From positions 930,001 to 994,000 of the forward strand of contig JAGKQI010000104.1 of the NCBI GenBank assembly GCA_018806915.1: a stretch of 64,000 bases of DNA, in the 5' to 3' direction. The notes under the pieces are model-generated. The model searched no databases. It saw only the letters and a program-made list of their open reading frames with translations, and had not been told where the DNA came from. This DNA comes from Phytophthora colocasiae. Its lineage: Eukaryota; Oomycota; Peronosporomycetes; Peronosporales; Peronosporaceae. Positions 1 to 10,682 of this stretch are shown here, piece by piece (position 1 is the first letter of the stretch; every line of letters begins with the position of its first letter). A program made the position numbers and the translations under genes.

Positions 1-3000
1 CAGCGAACACAGACGCAATTTTTGGGCGCTGAGCCTCAGCCGCAACGTTCTTCTCCTCCAAGAACTTCATGCCAACCTCTTGAAGGGCATCCAGAGGCCA
101 CTCGTTGAACCAATCGATGTTCGTGTTGTTCACGAGGGACGGGAACTGTCGACAACGATTGCAAAAGCCTTTACCAATAGGACTGAAGGCGAGGACGACA
201 TGTAGATTCCGCCGAACCTCACTGATAAAGAAGTTCCAGAGAGACTCCTTGGTCTCACGTACCCCCTGCGCACGTGCTCGCAGTCTAACACCATCGAGGA
301 TTCCAGCTTGTTCGTCCTTCTCGAACAGTCCAGGAATTTCACCGCTACTCAGGATGTTGTTAAGATCTTCGACGAATGACTCACTTTTGATCTGCGTGTC
401 GCTGAACAAGAAGACAGTCTTCTGTTGCTGCAACCCCACTTGAGTGTAAAGCTTTTTGATGTCTTCATGAAATTCGAAACTGCGGTAATTCTTACCCACT
501 TCGATCTGGAAAACCTTAAACCCGCCCATAAAGGCAGCTAGCTTGGTTAGAGATTGACGTCCACTGCCACCAACACCGACGAGAAGCAGATTGCCACGCA
601 TTGTCATGAGCTGTCGGTGGATGCGTAAGATGTGCATCAAGGCGTCGCTAAACATGACGAGGTTCATCGGTACAAATCCAGGCTCTGCATTGTGGTTCTC
701 CAGCTGTTCCTCCACGAAACTCTTCAGCATCTTCATGTCCATGACTTCCGAGTATCGAGCACTGCTCTCATCCGAGCCTGGAGTGGTGGAGAAGATGTAC
801 GTGAACAGAGGTCCATTCTCCTTCAGTTGTTCAGGTGCTGATGACAGCAATCGACCCCAGTCTGTCTGAAAATGGACACCTAGTAGATCGTCAAGTTTCC
901 GTTTGAAAGTCTGGCGGTCTTCGTAACTGGTGAGGCGATCTGAAAACACTCGTAGACTTTCGTGCATCCAGAGCCGCAGCATCCCGTCACGACTTGCGAC
1001 AGAGTGCTTATCAGAGAGGAGAAGACCTTGGATAACTCGCGCCATATCACGCAGGTTAAACAGATAATGGCAGTTTGCTGGAGTGGGTAAGAAGTGCTCC
1101 AGTACATTCTGATACAGCTGGATGGTTGCAGCGACCAGAGGGACACCTAAAGGCTTGATTTCATCATCAAATTCAGCCAGTTTGGGCACCAGCATGGTCT
1201 CAAAGATGCGCTTCAACTGGGCTTGCTCCGGGATCGTCATGTTGATGAGATTGAAGCGACTCTGAAAGCGAGAGCTGATGACGGAACGACCACCGCCTGG
1301 AGGTCCCATCGCAGCCACAAACTGCATGTCAATGAAGTACTTGAGTGTCTGTTTCTTACGGTCATACCAGCAGCTGTAGTCGACCCATTGCCGAAGCAAT
1401 TCTAATGGAGGTTGTGATCCGAACAAGTCCTTGGTCGGCATATTCATGTCGTCGATAAAAGTCACCAGCTTCTTGCCACCCACAGGGCCAAAGCGATTCA
1501 GGGAACGTTTCTCCATCACATTCTCAATCATGTCCTGCGTCGTTGCCGATGAAGTGGCAGACGAGAAGTTCATCACAAGCACGTTGTAGGCGTCGTTGAG
1601 GGCGTCAATTTCTCGCTCAATGACAGTAGTCTTGCCCACACCAGTCTCGCCGACCAGCAGTGTGTGAATGCCTGCAGTGAGCATAGTCTGCAACAGGAAA
1701 CCATATCGCAAGGTATCAATCGTCGGCACCATGATCTTGTGGAATGGGGTGTTGGGCGCGATTCGGAAGTTCGGAGGTAATTTCTCGTCCCACAGCTTGA
1801 ACTCGCGACTTATAGGCTCCACGAAGAAATCGTACGCGGTTTTCAAAGGAGGATAGATCGAGTCGATGTCACGAAGGAAGAAGTCAAACTTCTTACGCCC
1901 TTCCTCGTTCGCGGCGGCCATTACGCTCCAAGTCATGCAGAATAGGAACCACTTTTCAACGGCGACAGCGAACTTATCACCGCAAGCAGCTAAATCCACG
2001 CCATTCTCGGCTGTAGCTAGAGCGTTGTAGAGGTTGCAGAAGGACTTGACACTATTAAAGGTCGTCACTGGTATAAGTTCCGTCACGTCGGTTGTCTTGA
2101 AGCGCAGCGCTTTCTCCATGTATTTGTCAAATAGTGCTTGAAGCACGTCCCGTTCTTCCTGGATAGTAATTGTCGTAGCCAGCCACGTCTGAATAAACGG
2201 ACGCCAACCAAGATCTTCCACATCCATGTACACCATACCAGCTCGACTCACAGTAGCAGGAGAAGCAACAGCAAGATCCTGAACTTCGAACATAAGGGCC
2301 ATCGAAGGGCTCATACTGATACGATCACCGTTAATTAGCGTCAACACCTTATTGTCATCCATGACACTGTTCATACTCTCGATCCATAGCGTGTCTACCG
2401 GGCCATCCAGCATAATCCACTTCTCCTCGGCCTTTTCATCCGCTGCCAAGTTTCGGAAAATAGCGGACAGAATCCCATCAATCCACTCGAAAGTTGAGAG
2501 ATCGTAGACACCGTAGATCTCATTTAACGAGATAGACTTAGGGTTCAGCACCTGCACGCGGACAGGCATGTATCCAGGGACGCCCTCTTTCGCTAGAGAA
2601 GTCTTCGCAGCCATCAGCGTCTTCCAAATCGTCGTCTTTCCTGCCATTGTCTGCCCTACGATCATATTACAGTGTCTTGTCACCTGAGACTCGTACAGCT
2701 GGATAGTCTTGAACACAATCACCGGATGTACCTGCAGGTTGTACTCTAACAGCGCCTGTTCGATGTTGCCCTGGAGCTTCCCGTAGTCCGTTACCGGAAG
2801 TTCGATCGAAGGGAAGAGATCTCCAAGTAACAAACGGAAAAGCACGGCATCTTCTCGAATGAATTTGGGCATATTCATATCACGAAGTGCACGGAGTAGA
2901 ATGTTTTCCTCCTGGAGGTTTGGGTCCTCGCGCTTTAACGTTCCAGCCATGTTCAGCACTGCCTTCAAACTACGCAGCCCGAAATCATAGTGGTCCTGCT

Positions 3001-6000
3001 TGCTTAGCTGTTGGATCATCAATCCGTACAATGTCGTGGTCTTCTTCGCCAGCACCTTCGCATCACGAAAGCCTTCGGCTTGAAGCATTACTTCCGCAAT
3101 CAGAGCCAGATCAGGTACCATCATGGCACAAGGACGCATGAGCGCTTTGAGGTTGTCCGGAAGCTCCGTACGCCCAGCGTAACCAGGATTCATCGTGATG
3201 AAAATGCCCATGTTAAAGTTCACCTTCATCAGTGTACCAAGGAACATCACTTGAGTCTGCCGGGCAGTGAGTGCCTGCATAATAGTCAGAACCTGCTGAG
3301 CAACGACGGACAACACCTCGATCTCGATGCGATTGAACTCATCAAAGCACCCCCAGCCTCCAGATTGTACTAGGCCAGCAAACATCCGACCAACGGATTT
3401 GTAGTCCAAGCCATCACTGCAGTTGAAGACGATGACGTATTTGGCGAGGTTCTTGCCCAGATCCTTCACAGTCTCCGTCTTCCCTGTACCCGCGGGGCCC
3501 AATGGATTGCCACCTCTGTTCAGATGCAAGGCAGTTGTCATTGTGAGAACACATCTATCCGTCAGTGGGGTAATCACTAGACGTCCGTTGTTGCCTTGGT
3601 ATTCGTAAGAGTATTGGAGTGACGTGACCGTCTGCTTCACCTCGCAAATCCCCGACTCGCCCAGCTCCTTGTTAAAGTAGAAACGGAGCTGCATCAACCA
3701 GTCAAAGTCATTCACACTCTTGCAATTCTGCTTGACCAGGCGGTCAATGACGTCTCGCGAATGGATCTCGATGGTAATGAGAGCCACAACCTTCTTACGA
3801 TCCGTTGCGGAGAGCTGGCCACGCACCATATCCGCGAGCTTGTTCAAATACGACACCCATTTCTTCTTGAGCTGTTTCAGAGCTTTTTTGTCTCCTTTGG
3901 CCACTTCGTTTAGTGCCTTAATGCATTCGTTCGTCCATGCGGTTTGACCACATGTGATCAGCAGCTGCCCGGGGAAATCTTTAATCCACTTCTCCTTCTT
4001 GCCCTTGTAGCCCACGATACACTGCGCGAAAATCTTCTCCAACGTGTTAACCATAGCAGCTTCAATCCGTAGCAACCACCCTTCCACTGCGCCAGCTACT
4101 ACCACATTCGAAGCAAACATGACTTGCTCTCCACAAGGCGAGTTCATCCCTAGAGCTTCAAATGTCGAGTTCCCACGGGAACCAGGAGGAATCAGATTCA
4201 GGGTCTTAATAGCCTCGAAGCACTTCTTAATGTGCTTCTGTACTTGGTCTGGGTCCTTTTGGTGTCCTAAAATCTCAAGCAAATCGTCATTTGAAAGAAA
4301 GTAGAAGCGTGGGAATAGCATCCGTTTCGTTTCGAGATACTGGTCCAGGCACTTCTGAATCTGATCCAGTTTCTCCTGCATGGTAATCAATGTCTCCAGT
4401 ACCCCTGCTTCTTGCGTCGCCTGGAGCGCGTTCTTCGTCTTCGCCATTCCTTCCGTTACACGGCAGTACGCAGTGTTAACCTCGTCGAAGAGCTGACTTT
4501 CCAACGGCAGCTGCTTGCGGATATCCTCGGACGCCATGAAGATACTTTCCAAATAGATCCAACAGCGCTGCACACCCAGTAGCGTTTCAATCACCTCAGA
4601 CAAATGAGAAAGAGCCTTCTCCCAGTACAAAATCCGTGTGTCGAACGACCCAAAGAACGGCGAGGCTTTCATGGTGGACAACTGCACTTGGTCATCTTCG
4701 AGAGCCGTAAACAAATCATCAGCGGATCGGATCTTGTAATAAACGCCCTTGTATTCGGTGATGTCGACGTCGATTGCTGCCCAGCGCTTCTCAATAGCGT
4801 CAAGAGTTTGCTCGATTGACAGTTCTTTTCCTGCATTGCTCGACAATGTGCTAATAAACTCAGCATGCAAGTGAAATCCCAGGGAAAAGACGCGTTCCAG
4901 TGTGAAGCTTTTCGATTCCGTGTCGAATGACTTGCCCATTTCCTCCTTCAGCTGTGCCCAATGACGAGCTCGCAACGCCGGACTCTTTAGATCTTGGATT
5001 AGGGGCAACGTCTGCCTAAACTGCTCAATTTTTGTCTTCATCGAACTCCACACCGTCCAACTCTTCATATCCTTCCCATACTTCACCACTTTCTTAAAGA
5101 ACTGCGCAGCAGTTGACTCCATTGTCTCCACTTCAATCTCATAGAACACTTTGTTCTTCCACGACGCCCACACGACATCCCATTCGTCAGTAAGTGCCCA
5201 GATCTGCTGCAACAGCTCTAGCTCTTTCTCCGTTTGTACAAACCCATCGTTCTTGGACTCTTCGATGCCAAAAATCTCCAGTCCTTTCTTCAGCGCATTC
5301 TGGCGAGACCGTGTAGCCTCCATCTTCTTCTCAAAGTCGACAAGGATCTGGTGTGCCGCCTTCGACTGCTGTTGGCCAGAATAAGGCAGCATTGCCTCTG
5401 CCTCCGTGCGCAGCTCTGACATGATGTTGTTGAGCTCAGCCACGGAATCTTGCAGGCTCTGCTTCATACTGACTTTGCACTTTTGGAGCATCGAGTTCGC
5501 GTCCACCAGCATCACTTCGTACGTTTCCCAGTTGGACTTCAAGTTGGTGAGGTCGCGCTGCTCCTCATCCGTCGTTTGCACGTCGAACTCCGCTAGAAGG
5601 TCGTATTTGTGTTGCAAAGGCTCGAACCTTGCCACAACTCCTGGCATTCCTTCCCTAATGTCCTGTAGAAGATGGATACTCTCACTCAGGTGGTCCAAAT
5701 TCAGAGGTTTAACCTGAAGTTTCTGCGTGTTGTCCTTCATCATCGTCATGAGCTCTCGCAGCTCGTCATGTGCCGTCTGGTTCAGCAGACCCGTAAGCTT
5801 GCCAATCCACTGAACCGTGTGCTCCACTAGACTCGCCTTGAGGAAATTAGTATCGATCTGGATGAAGTTAATAGTGTTGGTCAAGTCTTCGTTCTGAATA
5901 CTAACTTGCTGCTCTCGATAGCGCTCAATATCTGCGCGGAACTGTTGCAACGGTCTGTTGGCCTTGGCGTAACGGCGAATGAATGCTTGCTTGTCTTGAT

Positions 6001-9000
6001 TCCAAACCAGTTTGTACTTGTCCCAGTAACCCAAGTACTTCTGCAGCTCCGTAGCACTTGACGACATTCCATTCATAATGTGAACAAGCACCTTTAGAAT
6101 CTCCTCGTCATTAAAGATGGACTGGTAGAAGTTGTTCACAACCGGTGGGGGTTCAATTTTCTCAGTTGCAGCAGTAGTCGACAGCGCTTCGCCCTGGTTT
6201 CCAGTTGGCTCTCCGCTTGCCGTATCTGGCGCACGAACCCCCTCTCCCTTTGTAGTGGTAGACTCGCCCTTTCCGTCTACAGGTGCACCATTGGTGCCTG
6301 AATCTGCATATACTTGGTTGCTGGAATTATGCTTCGGAAGTGCTGCAACTAAGCGAGGCACAACTGAAATGACGTTGAAAATCTCCTTGGCCACTGTATT
6401 CACCATCAGCGTGAGGTCCGCCATGAACGGTTTGAACTCCACCTTGTTGTCTTCGAGTACAACATGGATCCGAAACAAGGGCCGGGGATCAGTCTTGGCA
6501 TCTCCATTAATCGCCTTGGATAGCTCTTGAAGGGATTTCTTCACGGATTGCCGCAGAGCGTCTTCCAACATTTTATCCGAGCGTTCCACAAATCGGTTCC
6601 ACTCTCGTTGTACCTCGGGAGGGCCAGAAGCAAAGTGCTCGTACGTTGCTGTCATCGTAGTGCTAATCGTTTGATACGCTTCACGTAATTGCTTCTCGAT
6701 AGTTTTCCGGTGAATCACCTGCTTTGCCTCGAACACGCCGTCATCGTAAATAGTGTTCCGCTCGATGAAAATGTGCATCAAGCCGCTGATCATCTTGCAG
6801 TTCTTCATCACAATATCCTTGTTTTCCTGAAACTCTTGGACAATCTTGTACGTCGTTTCGCAGTGTTTGCGGCAGTCTGCAACATACCACTCGACGATGC
6901 CCTTTGAGACCCACGTGAGCTTCTGAAGACCTGGTTGGATGCGACGATCAAGTTTGCGGATGATGTCTTCAAACAGGCGCCGCTCAGTAGACGACAAGTC
7001 CAGCAAAATTCGGTTGTAGTCGCGAACTACAAGCATCACGTGCTCACGCAGCACCCGTAATTGTTCTTTTTGGTTGCAAATGTCGTGCGCCATGTACGGA
7101 ATTTGGATTTCTCCGTTGAAGTACTGCCAGTAGTGGACTTCAGTGAACAAATTAAGTAGTGGCCGGTCAAAGTTGCAGTGGAGAAATCCCTTCTTAGCCC
7201 GTCCAATAAGCGTCTTCTCCGTATTTTGAAGAGCGTTGGAATCTTTGCTGTGGGCATTCAAGTTCACACTGGCAGGCGCGGCCTCGGGATCTGAGCCCGT
7301 CTTGGTCATCAACGGGTTCTCTAATCTGGAATTCATGTTCGTGTTTCCCAACGTATTCAAATCTTCAATCCAGTCGTGATATTTCCGTTGGATATACTCA
7401 TTAATGACCAGCCGTAAGCCGTCGTAAGCGTTCTGGGATTCGTCGCATTCGACAAAATTGGAAGGATCCACCAGTTCTTGCAGACGCACAAGGTCATCAG
7501 TTGCACGAAGCAGCAAACTGCGTGCCCACAAAGCTGAACCTGCAAACTGAGGCTCTGTAGGAGACAGTAGTGGTGCGTTTTTGTTCTTTTCAAACAGATT
7601 CCGAATCGAAGCGATGTTCCCCTTGAACATACCAAATATGTCAATGGTACGTTTCTCCACACAGCGCTTGATAGCCTCACGCTGAGCAATTTTCTGGAAC
7701 GAGCGAATCATGTCTACGCCAGCTGCAACAGTGGAAACACTCTCAAAAGCCCCGTTGATCACATTTTGAGTCATAGCTTCCAGATCTTTCATGCCATTCT
7801 TGAACGAATTAAAGTCGCTGTGCCAACTCGTGTTCTTAACATCCAAGATATCATAGTCCAATTGCCGTAGCCGCTCAACGTGGCCTTCAAACTGCGCCTC
7901 AATGCCTCGTAAACTTTTCACAATGTCCATTCCACGATTGCCTCCAAACGCAGGGAGGTCCTCGCGCTTCCCGCCTTTGCCCTTACGCGCGAACTGGATC
8001 TGTCCTTCACACACTTCCAACAGTTCTCGGCACCGTTGAACAAACGCATCAATCTGAGCGAAAATCCCCGTTTCATCAAAGTTCCACCGGCGATCAGGGG
8101 ATGGAGCGGTGGCGTTCACAGCGGTGGAGGCTTTCCGATAAATCTGTTTCCACGACACGCCACACTGAATACTCTGCTCGAGGTGGTGGATGCTGTCCTC
8201 GACGTTGCCATCGAAGACGTCGTGGAGTGAGATCTTCTTGCAGCATACAATAATGATCTCATTGCTCACCTTCCGCAATAAACTTGTGATCCGGTCTTCT
8301 GTATTGTAGTGTCGTGAATACATCCAAATCAATCGGATGAAATTCAGCAGCTTCGGCAGCAACAACGGTATCTCATCTGGCTGTGCACGGGTAATATCTT
8401 CACACACAGGACTGAGTTTCTGCAGGAAGCGAAGGTTGTCGTTCGCCTCTGTGGACCCCTGCTTGATGATCTGTGATAACGTCTCGAACGGTTGCAAGTA
8501 GGACGACTTAGCAGCACGTAAGATCTCGACGATTTCCTTTACTCCTTCTCGATTCAACTGGTCCGTGATCCCAGACAGATCTTCTGTGCGATGTTCCCAG
8601 AATTTGATCTCCTCGAGTGGCCCAGCGCCCTCAGCGTCATGGGCATTGTCCTGGTTGTTGATCACCTCTTTGATTTGACGCGTCCAGTGAATGACCGTGG
8701 ACTCTAGTTGCTGCACAAGGTCCTTGTCCTTGTAGTTGAACTTGTCCGGGTTCACAGGTGGAAGGTAGAGCACCGTTTTACCGCAGCCGCGACTCACAGT
8801 CTCTGTCAGGCTTGACATGAAGCGGAAGAACTGACCGGTGAATTCCTTCTGTACACTCTCGGGCCACGCCTTGTTGGCCTGGAGTCTCTGTAGGTAGAAG
8901 CCGTTCATGAGATGTAGAAGTGACGAGATGGCGTCCTTCTCCACTGTCCCGTACTGCACGAGGTCCTTGATGTTAGCAGGTGTGAGAAGTGCCTGCCCGT

Positions 9001-9226
9001 TCTTGACGAAGTACATGACACTGCTGCAGCCTCGAGGGGCCGCAGTCATGACCACAAGTGTGTCATTCTGAATGCTCAAGAAGAGCGCAGGTACTCCCGT
9101 GCTCTCGACGAAATCCTTGACAGTGGCCAGATCCGCGGACGTCCACGCCTTGGGCTGGTATCCGGGTAACGCGATGCGCTCGCGGATCCACTGCACGATG
9201 AGCTCCACGTCTTCAAACGAGCTCAT
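1..9226 (-). CDS. DNAH2: axonemal inner-arm dynein heavy chain, DNAH2 / 1-beta type (3' end outside window)
   Basis: Dynein motor subunit of the two-headed inner arm (I1/f), which uses ATP to slide doublet microtubules in the flagellum. The frame is open without introns from ATG 9224-9226 to the left edge, giving about 3075 residues of a protein that is usually about 4400. The start is the first ATG and begins MSSFEDVEL. The N-terminal stem contains the family-like stretches HWTRQIKEV and GPLEEIKFW. Four AAA P-loops follow: AAA1 GPAGTGKTET near residue 1910 with FDEFNR after it, AAA2 GQTMAGKTT near 2190, AAA3 GETGVGKTT near 2525 and AAA4 GVGGSGRQS near 2885. The window ends just after AAA4, so the stalk, AAA5-6 and C-terminus are missing. 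The axonemal class is certain. The DNAH2 subclass rests on remembered similarity in the N-terminal stem and the AAA1-AAA4 spacing. Confidence 0.9.
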   Translation of the reverse strand, partial: MSSFEDVELIVQWIRERIALPGYQPKAWTSADLATVKDFVESTGVPALFLSIQNDTLVVMTAAPRGCSSVMYFVKNGQALLTPANIKDLVQYGTVEKDAISSLLHLMNGFYLQRLQANKAWPESVQKEFTGQFFRFMSSLTETVSRGCGKTVLYLPPVNPDKFNYKDKDLVQQLESTVIHWTRQIKEVINNQDNAHDAEGAGPLEEIKFWEHRTEDLSGITDQLNREGVKEIVEILRAAKSSYLQPFETLSQIIKQGSTEANDNLRFLQKLSPVCEDITRAQPDEIPLLLPKLLNFIRLIWMYSRHYNTEDRITSLLRKVSNEIIIVCCKKISLHDVFDGNVEDSIHHLEQSIQCGVSWKQIYRKASTAVNATAPSPDRRWNFDETGIFAQIDAFVQRCRELLEVCEGQIQFARKGKGGKREDLPAFGGNRGMDIVKSLRGIEAQFEGHVERLRQLDYDILDVKNTSWHSDFNSFKNGMKDLEAMTQNVINGAFESVSTVAAGVDMIRSFQKIAQREAIKRCVEKRTIDIFGMFKGNIASIRNLFEKNKNAPLLSPTEPQFAGSALWARSLLLRATDDLVRLQELVDPSNFVECDESQNAYDGLRLVINEYIQRKYHDWIEDLNTLGNTNMNSRLENPLMTKTGSDPEAAPASVNLNAHSKDSNALQNTEKTLIGRAKKGFLHCNFDRPLLNLFTEVHYWQYFNGEIQIPYMAHDICNQKEQLRVLREHVMLVVRDYNRILLDLSSTERRLFEDIIRKLDRRIQPGLQKLTWVSKGIVEWYVADCRKHCETTYKIVQEFQENKDIVMKNCKMISGLMHIFIERNTIYDDGVFEAKQVIHRKTIEKQLREAYQTISTTMTATYEHFASGPPEVQREWNRFVERSDKMLEDALRQSVKKSLQELSKAINGDAKTDPRPLFRIHVVLEDNKVEFKPFMADLTLMVNTVAKEIFNVISVVPRLVAALPKHNSSNQVYADSGTNGAPVDGKGESTTTKGEGVRAPDTASGEPTGNQGEALSTTAATEKIEPPPVVNNFYQSIFNDEEILKVLVHIMNGMSSSATELQKYLGYWDKYKLVWNQDKQAFIRRYAKANRPLQQFRADIERYREQQVSIQNEDLTNTINFIQIDTNFLKASLVEHTVQWIGKLTGLLNQTAHDELRELMTMMKDNTQKLQVKPLNLDHLSESIHLLQDIREGMPGVVARFEPLQHKYDLLAEFDVQTTDEEQRDLTNLKSNWETYEVMLVDANSMLQKCKVSMKQSLQDSVAELNNIMSELRTEAEAMLPYSGQQQSKAAHQILVDFEKKMEATRSRQNALKKGLEIFGIEESKNDGFVQTEKELELLQQIWALTDEWDVVWASWKNKVFYEIEVETMESTAAQFFKKVVKYGKDMKSWTVWSSMKTKIEQFRQTLPLIQDLKSPALRARHWAQLKEEMGKSFDTESKSFTLERVFSLGFHLHAEFISTLSSNAGKELSIEQTLDAIEKRWAAIDVDITEYKGVYYKIRSADDLFTALEDDQVQLSTMKASPFFGSFDTRILYWEKALSHLSEVIETLLGVQRCWIYLESIFMASEDIRKQLPLESQLFDEVNTAYCRVTEGMAKTKNALQATQEAGVLETLITMQEKLDQIQKCLDQYLETKRMLFPRFYFLSNDDLLEILGHQKDPDQVQKHIKKCFEAIKTLNLIPPGSRGNSTFEALGMNSPCGEQVMFASNVVVAGAVEGWLLRIEAAMVNTLEKIFAQCIVGYKGKKEKWIKDFPGQLLITCGQTAWTNECIKALNEVAKGDKKALKQLKKKWVSYLNKLADMVRGQLSATDRKKVVALITIEIHSRDVIDRLVKQNCKSVNDFDWLMQLRFYFNKELGESGICEVKQTVTSLQYSYEYQGNNGRLVITPLTDRCVLTMTTALHLNRGGNPLGPAGTGKTETVKDLGKNLAKYVIVFNCSDGLDYKSVGRMFAGLVQSGGWGCFDEFNRIEIEVLSVVAQQVLTIMQALTARQTQVMFLGTLMKVNFNMGIFITMNPGYAGRTELPDNLKALMRPCAMMVPDLALIAEVMLQAEGFRDAKVLAKKTTTLYGLMIQQLSKQDHYDFGLRSLKAVLNMAGTLKREDPNLQEENILLRALRDMNMPKFIREDAVLFRLLLGDLFPSIELPVTDYGKLQGNIEQALLEYNLQVHPVIVFKTIQLYESQVTRHCNMIVGQTMAGKTTIWKTLMAAKTSLAKEGVPGYMPVRVQVLNPKSISLNEIYGVYDLSTFEWIDGILSAIFRNLAADEKAEEKWIMLDGPVDTLWIESMNSVMDDNKVLTLINGDRISMSPSMALMFEVQDLAVASPATVSRAGMVYMDVEDLGWRPFIQTWLATTITIQEERDVLQALFDKYMEKALRFKTTDVTELIPVTTFNSVKSFCNLYNALATAENGVDLAACGDKFAVAVEKWFLFCMTWSVMAAANEEGRKKFDFFLRDIDSIYPPLKTAYDFFVEPISREFKLWDEKLPPNFRIAPNTPFHKIMVPTIDTLRYGFLLQTMLTAGIHTLLVGETGVGKTTVIEREIDALNDAYNVLVMNFSSATSSATTQDMIENVMEKRSLNRFGPVGGKKLVTFIDDMNMPTKDLFGSQPPLELLRQWVDYSCWYDRKKQTLKYFIDMQFVAAMGPPGGGRSVISSRFQSRFNLINMTIPEQAQLKRIFETMLVPKLAEFDDEIKPLGVPLVAATIQLYQNVLEHFLPTPANCHYLFNLRDMARVIQGLLLSDKHSVASRDGMLRLWMHESLRVFSDRLTSYEDRQTFKRKLDDLLGVHFQTDWGRLLSSAPEQLKENGPLFTYIFSTTPGSDESSARYSEVMDMKMLKSFVEEQLENHNAEPGFVPMNLVMFSDALMHILRIHRQLMTMRGNLLLVGVGGSGRQSLTKLAAFMGGFKVFQIEVGKNYRSFEFHEDIKKLYTQVGLQQQKTVFLFSDTQIKSESFVEDLNNILSSGEIPGLFEKDEQAGILDGVRLRARAQGVRETKESLWNFFISEVRRNLHVVLAFSPIGKGFCNRCRQFPSLVNNTNIDWFNEWPLDALQEVGMKFLEEKNVAAEAQRPKIASVFA

Positions 9227-9451
9227 CGGGAAATGGGGACGGTCGCAGCCGACGCTTCAGGATATAGCACGACTGGTGACATACTAACGGTGCGCTTATA
9301 TCGCGGTGGTGCACTTGCTTCCTGCGCGGCTCCGCTAGTACGCAAGGCAGGTGTGTTCATGAGCATGCCTCCTATCTGTATGCCAAGTTTCGCCACTGAT
9401 TTTCGAGCTATTTGACGCGCTCCGTGCGCGGGGAAGTTCCCCCAACTATCA
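9227..9451. promoter_or_regulatory. 5' flank of the dynein gene
   Basis: About 225 bp between the dynein ATG and the left terminal repeat of the neighbouring mobile element. It must contain the dynein promoter unless that lies inside the transposon. I see no clear TATA box or oomycete initiator. The transposon begins only 226 bp from the start codon, so it may affect transcription of this flagellar gene. Confidence 0.35.
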
Positions 9452-10365
9452 CTACACTAACTACAGCATTTAGTGTTAATAACACTATTCATGAGGCCCT
9501 GCTCTGAGATTATGCACTGAAATTAGTGTTAATAACGCTAATTAAAACTATCTGTGGTACAAACAATTAGTGTTAGCGATGGTATAAATAAGAAGGAATT
9601 CTTATACAATAGCCTCTAGCAGCTCTCCAGACAGGGTTTGCGTCTGAGCCTGTGCTAGTGTAAGATCTTTAGACGGTTGTAGTTGTGCTAGGCCAGCATC
9701 TTCAACCGGTTTGCCTTGAAAATGATCATAATGATCTGCAATGATGAACTGAAGCTCTTCACTTAGCTGATCAATTCTCCACTTGCCATTTACGGTAGCA
9801 AGACCACAACAATCATCCAATTAATAACCGAATATCGCTCTTGCTTTGTCACGACGTGTTGGACCTGTCGTTTACGTTTTCCTGAAGTTTTTGATACTTC
9901 AACTTGCGCGACTTGTGAGATGTCATCTTCACCAGTTCCGGGCGCACTAGGTTCATGTGAGCCAGCGTTTTTACGCGCTTGCGCGCATTCGCGTTGCTGT
10001 TGAGCTAGTCGTCTGGCACGATTCATTGCCACAACAATCGTGTATGGTCGTTTTGTCGAGCACACTTGCGGAGTAGAAACGGTAGGTGGTGCTTGAGATA
10101 TCGACGGATGCGTGCTTGGTGCGGCAGGATAATTCGTGTCGTGAGCAGTAGGCATTGCAAAGGTTGTGGGTGGCGAAGTGCTGCTCTTGGAGAATGTTAG
10201 GAAGTGTTTGAGCTGCATATGCATTGGTCTGAGCTTCTCTGCCGCCATACCTAAAATAGTGTTAGTTTTTCTTGCCTTTCAGAGCCCACACAAATTAGTG
10301 TTAATAACACTATATAAAAACTAACACTATTCATCCACTAACACTAAATGCTGTAGTTAGTGTAG
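9452..10365. mobile_element. 0.9 kb inverted-repeat DNA element, family not identified
   Basis: The ends are perfect 27-bp inverted repeats at 9452-9478 and 10339-10365, starting CTACACTAACTACAGC. Inside each end the AT-rich word TAGTGTTAATAACACTA and its variants recur in both orientations (9471-9490, 9521-9543, 10292-10312). No convincing target-site duplication is visible, so the superfamily is not assignable. The interior carries a minus-strand ORF in two frames. The element probably derives from a DNA transposon with a decayed gene. It ends 18 bp before the TA target site of the adjacent pogo-like element. Confidence 0.65.
9602..10248 (-). pseudogene. broken ORF inside the inverted-repeat element
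   Basis: Two overlapping minus-strand frames make up one probable ancestral gene. The first runs from ATG 10248 to 9790 (152 residues); it is Ser/Thr/Pro-rich, then has a basic patch (GKRKRQVQHVV) followed by TKQERYSVINWM. The second continues from 9820 to 9602 (72 residues) and starts by repeating the same DNA in another frame. The break lies near 9805-9825 and looks like a small frameshift. The basic segment could bind DNA, but I recognise no transposase catalytic motif and assign no function. Its position between matched terminal repeats argues for an element-encoded protein. Confidence 0.45.
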
Positions 10366-10518
10366 AGTCAAACTTTATATGGTTACCGCATAACTCCTGT
10401 CCTAGGCGAACCGCAATGTTCACAGTTTGTGATAGGGTTGAAGTGTATGTAACATGACACCTCCGAATTAGATGCTAATCGCTAGCAATTGTCCGATTAT
10501 TTAGTGCGTAAAAAAATA

Positions 10519-10591
10519 TGGACACGACGGAAATCGAACCCGTGTCCATCCGCATAAAACGCGGTGCTCTTGCCAATTGAGCTACGTGCCC
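10519..10591 (-). tRNA. tRNA-like gene, predicted anticodon TTT (Lys)
   Basis: The 73-nt reverse complement folds as a cloverleaf. The acceptor GGGCACG pairs with CGTGTCC with one G-U pair, followed by discriminator A. The D arm is GCTC/GAGC. The anticodon stem is CCGC/GCGG with loop GTTTTAT, so U33 and A37 are in place and the anticodon is TTT. The T arm is ACGGG/TCCGT with loop TTCGATT. Odd points are a short anticodon stem (the fifth pair would be A-A) and the absence of one base between the D and anticodon stems. The overall frame resembles a tRNA-Ala body (ACCGC loop GCGG), so the identity could be non-standard. It may be a functional gene, a tRNA pseudogene or a SINE head. Confidence 0.6.
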
Positions 10592-10682
10592 AAGCTCGCT
10601 TGGTTACCTTCGCAAATGAACTATATTTAAACAAAGAAAAAAATGCGTAAATTTTATTCAGTTATAATATGCATACTAGAAT

